The translations under genes and the position numbers were made by a program. The notes beneath the pieces are model-generated. The model saw only the letters and a list, made by a program, of their open reading frames with translations, was not told the origin of the DNA and did no database searches. Of a stretch of DNA of 64,000 bases, positions 1-12,500 are shown in pieces. Origin of the DNA: Sepiola atlantica (lineage: Eukaryota; Mollusca; Cephalopoda; Sepiida; Sepiolidae); NCBI GenBank assembly GCA_963556195.1, contig OY744544.1:42890484-42954483 (forward strand), in the 5' to 3' direction. The first letter of the stretch is position 1, and each line of letters begins with the position of its first letter.

Positions 1-170
1 GTCCTGAGGCGCTCATACCAGCGAATGCCGACATTCCCCCTACTCAGATTTGGCCTGAGGCGCCCCACCGCCGAATGCCGACACTCCCTCTCCCCAGATT
101 TGGCCTGTGGCACTCACATCGGTGAATGCCGACATTCCCCCCCCCCCCTATTTGGCCTGAAAGGAGGAGG
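1..170. repeat. 51-bp minisatellite, right-hand end of unit A array
   Basis: About three copies of a GC-rich unit, read as CCTGAGGCGCTCATACC, GAATGCCGACATTCC and CCCCAGATTTGG in succession, end in a C-rich tract. The same unit repeats at an exact 51-bp step further on, for example CATACCGGCG at 14051, 14102 and 14153. The window opens inside this array. The core (CCTGAGGCGC, TACCGG, GAATGCCGAC) also occurs once in the body of the U2-headed SINE at 42236-42270, so the array probably arose by expansion inside such a SINE. Confidence 0.85.
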
Positions 171-573
171 TAATGCCTGGAAGTATTATATCAGGATAAC
201 AGAACGGCCATAGTGAGGAAGGGAGGGGGGAAGGAATATTAGCGTCTATTAATAATTAAGAAAGAAAGTGTGGGAGTGAGAGGGGAAGAAGAAAGAAAGA
301 AAAATATGGTTGTAGTGTGAGTGAATTTCTACCCGCCACTCCCTTACTCTGACGTCATATCTAGTTTATCGTGCATTATTTTTCTTCTCAAATTAGTATA
401 AATAACGTTGAAAAATGGAGTTAAAAGCCACCCCCCATTGGAGAAAAGTGCTCAGTCGACCCCGGAAGAGTCAATTTTTTTTTCCGGTTCCGAGATATTA
501 GACGCGCCTGGGCTGGCCGGTCGGAATGATGTCACCCGTGTGACCGTGTGTTGGGTACTTTCGGAGGAGAAGC

Positions 574-575
<2 letters not shown>
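171..575. repeat. Conserved unit spacer, copy A
   Basis: Noncoding segment that recurs nearly unchanged at 14515-14929 and 37505-37912, each time between the 51-bp minisatellite and a (TACA)n tract. Landmarks are TATTATATCAGGATAACAG, a purine-rich GAAAGAAAG stretch, and TGACGTCATATCTAGTTTAT. The short open frame at 408-635 occurs in copies A and B only because the DNA is repeated. It ends by translating the microsatellite and is not a supported gene. Confidence 0.8.
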
Positions 576-605
<30 letters not shown>

Positions 606-612
606 CATCCAT
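576..612. repeat. (TACA)n microsatellite, unit A
   Basis: About nine tandem TACA units with one interruption near the end (TCCA). The same tract occurs at the equivalent place in units B and C with different lengths. Confidence 0.95.
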
Positions 613-909
613 ACAGACAGGTGGGATTTATATAATAGACTAGCGGGGCTACCCGGCGTTGCTCGGGGTCATAAAAACATATAATTGAAGAGAAATCGCG
701 TGTGTAACATCTTTATATTCAAACTTCTATTTCCCCCCTCCTCTATAGCCGTCTCTTTATCTTTCTACCTTTCTCTTCCCTGGTCGCCCCATTTCACCGC
801 TACTTTCTCATTTTGCATTTTGCGAAAGCTGCTTCTTCCCCACCATTTCTCCTACGTTTTCCAGGGCAATAGTATGACATATTTCTATAAAAAGTACCAC
901 CTCTATCTA
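613..909. repeat. Unit spacer downstream of (TACA)n, copy A
   Basis: Begins GACTAGCGGGGCTACCCGGC and is shared with 14961-15260. The CCCGGCGTTGCTCGGG core is echoed at 43406-43436 and 52750-52780. It runs into the minisatellite slot. No coding region is supported; the longer open frames here run into tandem repeats. Confidence 0.7.
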
Positions 910-1198
910 CGCTTTCTATATAGGTACTTATCTCCGCTCCAATATTCATACTATATACGTATGTATCGCCACAATGGTGCGCAGACTATATACGTACCTA
1001 CTGTCGCCCCAGTGCACATACTATATACGTACCTATTGCCGCCCCGGTGCATATACTATAAAAGTACCTATTGCCGCCCCGGTATGCATGCTATATACGT
1101 ACCTATCGCTGCCCCAGTGTGAATGATACTTACGTACCTATCGCAGCCCAAGTGCGAATGCGAAATACGCATCTATCACCGGCCCAGTGCGAATACTA
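910..1198. repeat. 35-bp minisatellite
   Basis: About eight units carrying CTATATACGTACCTA and CGCCCCGGTGC. The motif recurs at 986, 1021, 1056, 1091 and about 1126, a 35-bp step. Units degrade toward the right and pass directly into the 24-31-bp array. Frames through this stretch are repeat translation. Confidence 0.85.
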
Positions 1199-2058
1199 TA
1201 CCGCAGAAGCCTCGTGGTCCTATACCGCAGAAGCACCCAACCCCTGGTTGCTATACCGCAGAAGCATCGTAATTCTATACTGCAGAAGCACCCCCCTGGG
1301 TGCCATACCGCAGAAGCAACCCCCTGGGTGCCATACTGCAGAAGCACCCCCAGGCTGCCATACCACAGAAGCAGCCTCCTGGTTGCCATACCGCAGAAGC
1401 CTCAGGTTCCTATTCTGCAAAAACACCCCCCGAGTGCCATACAAACAGAAGCACCCCCTCCCCCCCGTTGCTATACCAGAGAAACCCCCCCTCCCCCGGT
1501 TGCTATACTGCAGAAGCCTCGTGGTCCTATACTGAGGAAGCACCCCCACCAGGTGCTATACCGCATAAACCTCGTGGTCCTATACCGCAGAAGCACCCTA
1601 CCTTTAGCTGCTATACCGCAGAATCTTCAAGTTCCTATACTGCAGAAGCAACCCCCCCGGGTGCTATACCATAGAAGCACACCCCTATACCGCAGAAGAA
1701 CCCCCTGAGTGCCATACCGCTGAAGCCTCAGGCTCCTATACCGCAGAAGCACCACCCTCCGGTTGCTATACCACAGAAGTACCCACCAGTTGCTATACTG
1801 CAGAAGCAACCCCCCCCCCGGTTTCTATACCGCAGAAGCACCCCCCGGGTGCCATACCGCAGAAGCACACCCTGGGTGCCATACCGCAAATACCTCAGGT
1901 TTCTATACCGCAGAAGCACCCCTCCCCCGCCTGCCATACTGCAGAAGCCTCAAGTTCCTATACCGCAGAAGCACTCCTCTGGTCCCCTACCGCAGAAGCC
2001 GCAGGTTCCTATACCGCAGAAGCACTCCCCAGGTTCAATACCGCAGAAGCTACTACTG
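1199..2058. repeat. 24-31-bp minisatellite (CTATACCGCAGAAGC family), block 1
   Basis: Roughly 30 irregular units, each with CTATACCGCAGAAGC or CCATACCGCAGAAGC followed by a variable C-rich segment such as CACCCCCTGGGTG. Unit length varies because of the C run. All six frames give overlapping proline- and arginine-rich or tyrosine- and cysteine-rich translations, none of which is a supported protein. Confidence 0.9.
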
Positions 2059-2880
2059 AAATAACCCTTACTGCCCCCCACTCCTTTTCATCTGCAAAAT
2101 AGTCCAAAGGGGAACGAAGATGGTGTTAAAATATTTTCCAAACCTATCACTACAGTAGCTCTATCTAGGATATTCAGCACTTTTCTCCCAGACAACGCCG
2201 AGTACTTTGAAAATAAAGGAGGCCTCCTGAGCACTACTGAAATTACTCTTATCGATTTCCCCTATCCTTTTCAGCGTAGATGCTGTTAAAATATTATCCA
2301 AACCTATCACTACAGTAGCTCTATCAAGGACATTGAGCACTTTTCTCCCGGACAACGCTGAGTCATTTGAAAATCAAGGAAGCCTCCTGAGAACTACTGA
2401 AATCATTTAGGTATCCTCCCTTCTTTTTCATCTGCAAAATAGTCCAAAGGGGAACAAAGATAGCGTTAAAATATTTTCCAAACCTGTCACTACAGTAGCG
2501 CTATCTAGGATATTGTACACTTTTCTCTCGGACAACGCCGAATACTTTGAAAGTCAAGGAGGCCTTCTGAGCACTACGTAAATCACTCTTATCGATTCCA
2601 TATCCTTTTCAGCGTAGATGCTGTTAAAATATTATCCAACCCTATCACTATAGTAGCTCTATCTAGGACATTGAGCACTTTTATCCCGGACAATGTAGAG
2701 TACTTTGACAATTAAGAAAGCCTCCTGAGCACTACTAAAATCACTTAGGTATCCTCCCTCCTTTTCATCTGCAAAATATTCCAAAGTGGAACGAAGATGG
2801 CGTTAAAATATTTTCAAAACCTATCACTACAGTAGCTCTATCTAGGATATTGAGCACTTTTCTCTTGGACAACGCCGAAC
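2059..2880. repeat. 179-bp satellite, degraded leading block of array A
   Basis: Four to five diverged monomers with indels and truncations. Landmarks are CCTATCACTACAGTAGCTC, CTATCTAGGATATTGAGC and CAACGCCGAGTACTTTG. Divergence is much higher here than in the interior from about 4000 to 8500, the usual pattern at the edge of a satellite array. Confidence 0.9.
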
Positions 2881-3294
2881 AGCCTTGTGATTCTATACCG
2901 CAGAAGCACCCGCCGTAAGTGCCATACGGCAGAAGCACCCCCTGGGTGCCATACCACCTCATGGTTCCCTATTGCAGAACCACCCTCCGGTTGATATACC
3001 ACAGATTTAGCCCCCTGGTTGCTATATTGCAGAAGAACCCCCCTGGTTTCTATACCACAGAAGCACCCCTCGTGTGCCATACCGCAGAAGCACTCCCCGG
3101 GTGCCATAGTGCAGAAACCCGAGGTTCTTATATCGCAGAAGCACCCCCCCGGTTTCTATACCGCAATAGCACCCCTGATGCCATACCGCAGAAGCCTCAA
3201 GCTTCTATCCCGCAGAAGCACTCCCCTGGTGCCATACTGCAGAAGCCTCAGGTTCCTATACCGCAGAAGACCTCCCCGAGTGCAATACCGCAGA
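2881..3294. repeat. 24-31-bp minisatellite, block 2, embedded in the satellite
   Basis: The same CCGCAGAAGC family as 1199-2058, interrupting a 179-bp monomer right after CAACGCCGAACAGCC. The satellite resumes at TCACTCTTACTGACC. One minisatellite family on both sides of a satellite block suggests a rearrangement or transfer between arrays. Confidence 0.85.
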
Positions 3295-6200
3295 AGTCAC
3301 TCTTACTGACCCCCTCTCCTTTTCATCTGCAAAATAGATTCTGTTAAAAAATTATCCAAACCTATCACTACAGTAACTCTATCTAGGACATTGAGCAATT
3401 TTCTCCCAGACAACGCCGAGTGATTTGAAAATCAAGGAGGCCTCCTGAGCACTACTGAAATCACTCTTATGGATTCCCCCATCCTTTTCAGCGTAGATGC
3501 TGTTAAAATATTATCCAAACCTATCACTACAGTAGCTCTATCTAGGACATTGAGCAAACAACTCCGAGTACTTTTAAAATCAAAGAGGCCTCCTGAGCAC
3601 TACTGAATTCGTTTAGGTATCCTGTCTCCTTCTGATCGGCCAAATAGTCCAAAGTGGAACAGCAGATGGCGTTAAAATATTTTCCAAACCTATCACTACA
3701 GTAGCTCTATCTAGGACATTGAGCACTTTTCTCCCGGACAACGCCGAGTACTTTGATAATCAAGGAAGCCTCCTGAGCACTACTGAAATTACTTAGGTAT
3801 CCACCCTTCTTTTCATCTGCCAAATAGTCCAAAGGGGAATGAAGATGGCATTTAAAAAAATTTCAAAACCTATCACTACAGTAGCTCTATTATGGATATT
3901 GAGCACTTTTCTTCCGGACAACGCCGAGTACTTTGAAAATCAAGGAGGCCTCCTGAGCACTACTGAAATTACTTAGGTATCCTCCCTCGTTTTTATCTGC
4001 AAAATAGTCCAAAGGGTAACGAAGATGGCGTTAAAATATTTTCCAAACCTATCACTACAGTAGCTCTATCTAGGATATTGAGCACTTTTCTCCCGGACAA
4101 CGCCGAGTACTTTGAAAATCAAGGAGGCCTCCTGAGCACTACTGAAATTACTTAGGTATCCTCCCTCCTTTTCATCTGCAAAATAGTCCAAAGGGGACCG
4201 AAGATGGCGTTAAAATATTTTCCAAACCTATCACTACAGTAGCTCTATCTAGGACATTGAGCACTTTTCTCCCGGACAACGCCGAGTACTTTAAAAATCA
4301 AGGAAGTCTCCTGAGCACTACTGAAATCACTTAGGTATCCTCCCTCCTTTTCATCTGCAAAATAGTCCAAAGGGGAACGAAGATGGCGTTAAAATATTTT
4401 CCAAACCTATCACTACAGTAGCTCTATCTAGGATATTGAGCACTTTTCTCCCGGACAACGCCGAGTACTTTGAAAATCAAGGAGGCCTCCTGAGCACTAC
4501 TGAAATTACTTAGGTATCCTCCCTCGTTTTTATCTGCAAAATAGTCCAAAGGGTAACGAAGATGGCGTTAAAATATTTTCCAAACCTATCACTACAGTAG
4601 CTCTATCTAGGACATTGAGCACTTTTCTCCCGAACAACGCCGAGTACTTTAAAAATCAAGAGGGCCCTCTGAGGACTACTGAAATAACTTAGGTATTCTC
4701 CCTCCTTTTCATCTGCAAAATAGTCCAAAGGGGAAAAAGATGGCGTTAGAATATTTTCCAAACCTATCACTACAGTAGCTCTATCTAGGATATTGAGCAC
4801 TTTTCTCCCGGACAACGCCGAGTACTTTGAAAATCAAGGAGGCCACCTGAGCACTACGTAAATTACTTAGGTATCCTCCCTCCTTTTTATCTGCAAAATA
4901 GTCGAAGGGGTAACGAAGATGGCGTTAAAATATTTTCCAAACCTATCACTACAGTAGCTCTATCTAGGATATCGAGCACTTTTCTCCCGGACAACGCCGA
5001 GTACTTTGAAAATAAAGGAGGCCTCCTGAGCACTACTGAAATTACTTAGGTATCCTCCCTCGTTTTTATCTGCAAAATAGTCCAAAGGGTAACGAAGATG
5101 GCGTTAAAATATTTTCCAAACCTATCACTACAGTAGCTCTATCTAGGATATTGAGCACTTTTCTCCCGGACAACGCCGAGTACTTTTAAAATCAAGGAGG
5201 CCTCCTGAGCACTACTGAAATTACTTAGGTATCCTCCCTCCTTTTCATCTGCAAAATAGCCCAAGGGTAACGAAGATGGCGTTAAAATATTTTCCAAACC
5301 TATCACTACAGTAGCTCTATCTAGGATATTGAGCACTTTTCTCCTGGACAACGCCGAGTACTTTGAAAATCAAGGAGGCCTCCTGAGCACTACGTAAATT
5401 ACTTAGGTATCCTCCCTCCTTTTCATCTGCAAAATAGTCCAAAGGGGAACGGAGATGGCGTTAAAATATTTTCCAAACCTATCACTACAGTAGCTCTATC
5501 TAGGATATTGAGCACTTTTCTCCCGGACAACGCCGAGTACTTTTAAAATCAAGGAGGCCTCCTGAGCACTACTGAAATTACTTAGGTATCCTCCCTCGTT
5601 TTTATCTGCAAAATAGTCCAAAGGGTAACGAAGATGGCGTTAAAATATTTTCCAAACCTATCACTACAGTAGCTCTATCTAGGATATTGAGCACTTTTCT
5701 CCCGGACAACGCCGAGTACTTTTAAAATCAAGGAGGCCTCCTGAGCACTACGTAAATTACTTAGGTATCCTCCCTCCTTTTCATCTGCAAAATAGTCCAA
5801 AGGGGAACGAAGATGGCGTTAAAATATTTTCCAAACCTATCACTACAGTAGCTCTATCTAGGACATTGAGCACTTTTCTCCCGGACAACGCCGAGTACTT
5901 TAAAAATCAAGGAGGTCTCCTGAGCACTACTGAAATCACTTAGGTATCCTCCCTCCTTTTCATCTGCAAAATAGTCCAAAGGGTAACGAAGATGGCGTTA
6001 AAATATTTTCCAAACCTATCACTACAGTAGCTCTATCTAGGATATTGAGCACTTTTCTCCCGGACAACGCCGAGTACTTTTAAAATCAAGGAGGCCTCCT
6101 GAGCACTACGTAAATTACTTAGGTATCCTCCCTCCTTTTCATCTGCAAAATAGTCCAAAGGGGAACGAAGATGGCGTTAAAATATTTTCCAAACCTATCA

Positions 6201-8500
6201 CTACAGTAGCTCTATCTAGGATATTGAGCACTTTTCTCCCGGACAACGCCGAGTACTTTGAAAATCAAGGAGGCCTCCTGAGCACTACGTAAATTACTTA
6301 GGTATCCTCCCTCCTTTTCATCTGCAAAATAGTCCAAAGGGGAACGAAGATGGCGTTAAAATATTTTCCAAACCTATCACTACAGTAGCTTTATCTAGGA
6401 TATTGAGCACTTTTCTCCCGGACAACGCCGAGTACTTTGAAAATCAAGGAGGCCTCCTGAGCACTACTGAAATTACTTAGGTATCCTCCCTCGTTTTTAT
6501 CTGCAAAATAGTCCAAAGGGTAACGAAGATGGCGTTAAAATATTTTCCAAACCTATCACTACAGTAGCTCTATCTAGGATATTGAGCACTTTTCTCCCGG
6601 ACAACGCCGAGTACTTTGAAAATCAAGGAGGCCTCCTGAGCACTACGTAAATTACTTAGGTATCCTCCCTCCTTTTCATCTGCAAAATAGTCCAAAGGGG
6701 AACGAAGATGGCGTTAAAATATTTTCCAAACCTATCACTACAGTAGCTCTATCTAGGATATTGAGCACTTTTCTCCCGGACAACGCCGAGTACTTTTAAA
6801 ATCAAGGAGGCCTCCTGAGCACTACGTAAATTACTTAGGTATCCTCCCTCCTTTTCATCTGCAAAATAGTCCAAAGGGGAACGAAGATGGCGTTAAAATA
6901 TTTTCCAAACCTATCACTACAGTAGCTCTATCTAGGATATTGAGCACTTTTCTCCCGGACAACGCCGAGTACTTTTAAAATCAAGGAGGTCTCCTGAGCA
7001 CTACGTAAATTACTTAGGTATCCTCCCTCCTTTTCATCTGCAAAATAGTCCAAAGGGTAACGAAGATGGCGTTAAAATATTTTCCAAACCTATCACTACA
7101 GTAGCTCTATCTAGGATATTGAGCACTTTTCTCCCGGACAACGCCGAGTACTTTGAAATTCAAGGAGGCCTCCTGAGCACTAGTGAAATTACTTAGGTAT
7201 CCTCCCTCGTTTTTATCTGCAAAATAGTCCAAAGGGTAACGAAGATGGCGTTAAAATATTTTCCAAACCTATCACTACAGTAGCTCTATCTAGGATATTG
7301 AGCACTTTTCTCCCGGACAACGCCGAGTACTTTGAAAATCAAGGAGGCCTCCTGAGCACTACGTAAATTACTTAGGTATCCTCCCTCCTTTTCATCTGCA
7401 AAATAGTCCAAAGGGGAACGAAGATGGCGTTAAAATATTTTCCAAACCTATCACTACAGTAGCTCTATCTAGGATATTGAGCACTTTTCTCCCGGACAAC
7501 GCCGAGTACTTTGAAAATCAAGGAGGCCTCCTGAGCACTACGTAAATTACTTAGGTATCCTCCCTCCTTTTCATCTGCAAAATAGTCCAAAGGGGAACGA
7601 AGATGGCGTTAAAATATTTTCCAAACCTATCACTACAGTAGCTCTATCTAGGATATTGAGCACTTTTCTCCCGGACAACGCCGAGTACTGTTAAAATCAA
7701 GGAGGCCTCCTGAGCACTACTGAAATTACTTAGGTATCCTCCCTCGTTTTTATCTGCAAAATAGTCCAAAGGGTAACGAAGATGGCGTTAAAATATTTTC
7801 CAAACCTATCACTACAGTAGCTCTATCTAGGATATTGAGCACTTTTCTCCCGGACAACGCCGAGTACTTTGAAAATCAAGGAGGCCTCCTGAGCACTACT
7901 GAAATTACTGAGGTATCCTCCCTCCTTTTCATCTGCAAAATAGTCCAAAGGGTAACGAAGATTGCGTTAAAATATTTTCCAAACCTATCACTACAGTAGC
8001 TCTATCTAGGATATTGAGCACTTTTCTCCCGGACAACGCCGAGTACTTTGAAAATCAAGGAGGCCTCCTGAGCACTACGTAAATTACTTAGGTATCCTCC
8101 CTCCTTTTCATCTGCAAAATAGTCCAAAGGGGAACGAAGATGGCGTTAAAATATTTTCCAAACCTATCACTACAGTAGCTCTATCTAGGATATTGAGCAC
8201 TTTTCTCCCGGAAAACGCCGAGTACTTTTAAAATCAAGGAGGCCTCCTGAGCACTAGTGAAATTACTTAGGTATCCTCCCTGCTTTTTATCTGCAAAATA
8301 GTCCAAAGGGTAACGAAGATGGCGTTAAAATATTTTCCAAACCTATCACTACAGTAGCTCTATCTAGGATATTGAGCACTTTTCTCCCGGACAACGCCGA
8401 GTACTTTTAAAATCAAGGAGGCCTCATGAGCACTACTGAAATTACTTAGGTATCCTCCCTCCTTTTCATCTGCAAAATAGTCCAAAGGGGAACGAAGATG
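3295..8500. repeat. 179-bp satellite array A
   Basis: About 29 head-to-tail monomers. TATCTAGG recurs at 6213, 6392 and 6571, fixing the period at 179 bp. Two subtypes alternate: one with CCTCCTTTTCATCTGC and GGGGAACG, the other with CCTCGTTTTTATCTGC and GGGTAACG. The array ends abruptly at GAACGAAGATG before TGAATTTTACATAAG. Since 179 is not a multiple of 3, no long frame persists; the 60-70-residue minus-strand frames that recur are repeat shadows. Confidence 0.95.
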
Positions 8501-8676
8501 TGAATTTTACATAAGAATACGCTTTTATATGTTATGTATATTCTCTAACCTTGTTTTAAAAACCTAAATTGTGTTTTTAAACGTGAGTTATCGCTCTTCC
8601 TTAGCTATTCTCTAACAAATAAATTCAAGTTGGACTTGTAAAGCTAGCGCCCGAGAAGGTTAGCAATCTGGCCATT
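8501..8676. repeat. Unit spacer between satellite A and SINE
   Basis: AT-rich, noncoding, repeated almost exactly at 23600-23776 with the same satellite junction. It contains two TTTTAAA runs and GCTAGCGCCCGAGAAGG, and leads directly into a SINE on the minus strand. Confidence 0.75.
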
Positions 8677-8912
8677 AAAAATTGCCTGGGCCGCCCCGTC
8701 GGGATTCCCCTGGTAGAGGCGCCTCAGTAAGCAATAAACTTACTCCTCCCCAAAGAGGGGAGACAAAGCCTGGGAGTGTGGACCTCCTAGAACTGCACAG
8801 GACAGACCCATAGACCGGCGGAATGAAGCCCCGAAGGCCAAGACGATACCAATCTATGGAGTGCAGTATCCATCGGAACAGATACTACACCTTGATCTTA
8901 GCCAAAAGAAGT
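8677..8912 (-). mobile_element. U2-snRNA-headed SINE, unit A copy (partial)
   Basis: On the minus strand this reads as a shortened U2 5' head (TTTTGGCTAAGATCAAGG, then GTAGTATCTGTTCC), followed by the body with GGTCTATGGGTCTGTCCTG, CAGTTCTAGGAGGTCC, GGAGTAAGTTTATTGCTTAC and GCCTCTACCAGGGGAATCCC. The distal tail seen in the free copies at 42042-42384 and 54140-54483 is missing. SINEs with snRNA-derived heads are a known class; assignment here rests on visible U2 homology. The head points away from the plus-strand U2 fragment 280 bp downstream, giving an inverted pair. Confidence 0.8.
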
Positions 8913-9192
8913 GAATTAATGTAATTTTCGGTAAAAAAAAAATGGCGTCTAAAAGCTATGTTGAATTAGAGAAAAACGGCCTGGGGGAGTCTAAAATTAT
9001 TTTTTGATATTCAAAATTCATGTAATAAGTTGTTAAATAGTATTATACAATGTTTGTTGAAAGAAAATCCTTGTTATTATTACTTGTTAATTATTAATGT
9101 AATTTAAACAGTGTATATGTAGATAGACCGCTGTGCTGTCGTAGATTCGTTATAAATACTGATAGAAATCTCTCCAAAAATTTCAATTTCGG
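8913..9192 (+). repeat. Unit spacer upstream of U2 fragment, with TATA-like motif
   Basis: Repeated at 24015-24294. A TTATAAATA motif lies about 40 bp before the U2 homology in both units. This could be the relic 5' flank of a U2 gene, but I cannot identify a proximal sequence element, so promoter function is only a possibility. No coding content. Confidence 0.5.
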
Positions 9193-9239
9193 ATCCTTTC
9201 TCAGCCTTTTGGCTAAGATCAAAGTGTAGTATCTGTTCT
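9193..9239 (+). pseudogene. U2 snRNA 5' fragment, unit A
   Basis: Forty-seven bases match the start of U2 snRNA: ATCCTTTCTCAGCC, TTTTGGCTAAGATC, then AAAGTGTAGTATCTGTTCT. This covers stem-loop I and the branchpoint-pairing GTAGTA. It then breaks into CGGCAATTTGCC instead of continuing into stem-loop II, so it cannot make a normal U2. The AAAGTG form is the invertebrate type. Confidence 0.85.
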
Positions 9240-9253
9240 CGGCAATTTGCCTT
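9236..9253 (+). repeat. Left target-site duplication of LINE 1
   Basis: TTCTCGGCAATTTGCCTT (18 bp) precedes LINE 1 and recurs exactly at 13738-13755 after it. The sequence is a diverged second copy of the U2 5' end (compare TTCTCGGCC, TTTTGGC), so the insertion lies in a U2-like target. Confidence 0.85.
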
Positions 9254-9255
9254 TT

Positions 9256-9543
9256 AATGCTCTCTGGAGGATGGTGGAGGAGGGGAAAACAGCATTCCCG
9301 GGGTTCAAGCTAATTGACGAGGAGCACCCTTCCCTTAAAAAATTATCGTTTCAATGTCCGGGGAGGGTCCCTGTTTATGTTCACCCCTCTTTCTTTCGGG
9401 CCCTTAAACTAACCTTCCCCTTGGACGTGGGAGGTTTGGCACGAGACGGACGGATTTCGTCCGAACTGCTGACCGGCAGTCTCGGTCAGGCCTTCGGCGT
9501 CCTCACTCCCGAGGACTTTAGCCCCGTTTGCGACACTAACTGA
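9256..9543 (+). pseudogene. LINE 1 ORF1, C-terminal remnant
   Basis: About 95 codons in frame, from NALWRMVEEGK to the stop TGA at 9541-9543. They align with the last part of ORF1 in LINE 3, sharing GRVPxYVHPSFFRALKLTFP, GGLARDGRISSELLTG and FGVLTPEDFSPVCDTN. The zinc knuckle and N-terminal regions are lost to 5' truncation. No proper start codon for this remnant is evident. The TGA overlaps the ATG of ORF2 by one base (TGATG), the arrangement of all three copies. Confidence 0.85.
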
Positions 9544-12500
9544 TGGGGATCACAAATTTGAACTTGGCTTGTTGGAATGTGAGGGGCATGAGATCCCGAG
9601 GCAAAGCTGCTCGCGTGCTAAGGGATCTCGTGGCCCGTAAGGTAGATGTAGCTGCAATTGAAGAGACCCACTTCTGTTCGTACGGGGATTGTGATGTGCT
9701 GACTGACGACTTTGACGTCTACTCAGCATATGGCGATGTTCGTAGGAGTGGCATCTCGGTGATGGTTAGACGCAGCCTGTCGGCAAACGTTAGCGTTGTT
9801 CATACGGATGCGGCGGGACGGCTGGTCGTGGTCGATGTTGCCGTCGAAAACAGTGAGTTTCGGATCGTTGCGGTTTATGCGCCCAACATTGCTGGCGAGA
9901 GGGTTTCCTTTTTTCGACGGTTGGAGGCGTTCCTCGGGGGTCCGGAGCGAGTAGTTTTAATGGGGGACTGGAATGCCATCCTAGACCCCAAGATAGATAA
10001 GGTCGGTGGGAATAGAGGGTCGGCGTGGTGTGAGAGCAGTCTGTCTGACCTGATGGCCTCGTGCGATCTTGTCGACAGATTTCGTGTCGATCACCCAGGG
10101 CGGGAGATGTGGACGTGGTATACTAGCGCGGCCTTCTGTCCGAGTACCTACTTGGACAGAATGTTAGTTAGAAGAGGCGACATAGATTTCTTATCTTGTC
10201 CCACGTTCACTATGTTAGGACATTCGGACCATAAATTAGTTATGGCCCGTCTGAACTTAAGCGATAGGCCTAGGTTGGCTGGGTACTGGAAGTTTAATAC
10301 CTCCTTGCTGGAGATACGAGACTTCCGGGAACAGCTGACGTTACTACTTCAGCAGGGATTAGTGGGGGTGGTTATCGGGAGTAGATACTGGGTCAAAACT
10401 AAGGCTCGTGTTAGAAGCTTTTGTGTCCGCTACAGCCAGCGCCTCGCTCAAGATAGGGCTAGGACACAAAAGCAGGCAGAGGATAAGATGACCCGGGCGG
10501 TGGCGGGGGGGGATCCCCTAGAGATAGCCTTAATTACGGGGGACCTCAATCGCTTGGCCAGCGAGCGATATGAGGGACAAGTAGTTAGAGCTAGGTTAAA
10601 GAAAGTCTCTAACGAAGCCGTGAATGTTGACGCTGTTGAGCGTAAGGCTGCTTTACGTCGTGGCTCGGACGGGTACATTCGGAAGGTGAAAAACCTGGAA
10701 GGACATACCCTGGTATCGACTCGTGAGATTTGTGAGGGGTTCCGTGAGCATTTGGAGGAACGCTTCACCCAACTGCCCAGACTCCGCGGCCAGGAGTTTG
10801 ACAGCTATTTGGCTGACTCGCCCCGCCTCGAGGCGGCTCGAGCAGCTGGCTGTGATGGCAGGATTACGGAGGGCGAGATCGTTACTGCGTTGAAGCAGGT
10901 CGGCTTGAACAAATCTCCAGGACTCGATGGTCTGCCGTACGAAATGTATTTGAGGCTGTCGCCCATGTTTGTCCCAATTCTGAAGGATGTGTTTAACCAC
11001 TGGTTTGCTCAGGAGTCAATCCCTGGACAGGTAACCAAAGGAGTGGTCACATTACTGAAGAAGGGGGACCAACCTGGTGGGGGTAATTTAGACGATTACA
11101 GGCCCATAACTCTGCTAAACACAGAGTTAAAGATTTTGGCCCGCGTTCTTGCGAACCGCCTGCAGGTTGTTATCGGTGATTTGATCAAGCCTGAGCAGAA
11201 CTTTGCTGTGAAGGGGAGGTCGATTCAGAACAACTTGCATTTGATTCGCATGATCATAGAGGGGACAGAAGACGACGCTGAAGCCGCGCTGATCAATTTA
11301 GATCAGTCCAAGGCTTTCGATAGGGTCGACCATGGTTTCCTGAAAGCTGTTTTAGCGGCTGCCGGTTTTGGTCCGGACTTCCGCAGGTGGATCTCCATTC
11401 TGTATGACTCGCCGACGGCAGTGGTGCAAGTCAATGGAAAGAGGTCGGAATCGTTCGTTGTTTCTCGGTCGGTACGTCAGGGTTGTCCGCTGTCGCCCCT
11501 GCTCTACATCCTGGCGTTGGAACCCTTCCTTCGCAAATTAAGGGATCAGGCGACAACACCAGTCCTGCGCGGAATCGCTATCCCTCCTCGCAAAGCGCGA
11601 GTCAGGGTTTCCGCGTTTGCCGATGATGTCACCGTTTTCGTGTCGAGCCGTACTGACATTCGAACGGTGATTAAGGCGCTCGCTCGGTACGAAGAAGTGA
11701 CAGGGGCCATAGTCAACCGCAGCAAGTCGAACGGCCTGCGGTTGGGTGCCTGGAGCGGAGAGACCGCTCTTCCAGGTGACTTCAGCTGGTCGGATGGCCC
11801 GGTTCGAATCCTCGGCGTATGGTTCGGGCCGGGCCTCCAGCTGGAAAAGAACTGGTCGGAAGTACAGACAAAGGTCGAATCGTCGGTCCAGGCTTGGATT
11901 CGAAGGAAGCTTTCCTTAAAGGGCAGAGCGGAGGCGTGCGCCACTTACGTCTTCCCTCTCATCCTTTACCGGCTGTCTGTACTACCACTGCCTGCGGCCC
12001 GCCTTCACGCTTTCACGCGCTTGCTCTTCTCGCTTCTTTGGAAGGGCCGGAAAGCGTACGTCCGCAGACAGGTCTGTACTCAAGTTCCGAGTGTGGGAGG
12101 CTTGGGGATGCCTGACTTGGCAAGTCATCGACATGCCGAGAGACTGGCTTTCCTGAGTCGGACTTTGATGGAAGACACTCCGTGGGTCCCTGCGGTCGGG
12201 AGCGCCTTTCCCAACCTCATACCCGACCTCTCGGTCGAAGGTCGACGTAGGCCGAGAGGGGAGCCCTTGTTCTTCGCCGAATGCCGGGCCGCGCTTAGAG
12301 CGTTGCCGGGGTCCAGTAACCTTGCCCGGTCTAGGAAGAGACTATATCGGGATCTAGTGGAGGGTACCGCTTCGGACCCACTTGAGGAGCGGCTTGGATG
12401 GTCGAGGGAGGAGTCCCGCTCCCAGTGGAGTTGGGCGCCGGGCCAGAGTTATCTCAACAATTCTGAGTATTCTCTGACCTGGCGACTGGTTCGGAACGCA

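Noticed and set aside
1071..2064. Overlapping frames with YRRS/TAEA or QYRT repeats
   Set aside because: Translations of the CCGCAGAAGC minisatellite in all frames, with no gene signals.
9193..9239. A functional U2 snRNA gene
   Set aside because: Homology stops after ~47 bases at every U2-like place in the window; stem-loop II, the Sm site and 3' stem-loops are missing.
11546..11944. Minus-strand frames of 100-180 codons within the LINE ORFs
   Set aside because: They recur at the same position in each LINE copy, overlap the catalytic reverse transcriptase on the other strand, and have no domain of their own.
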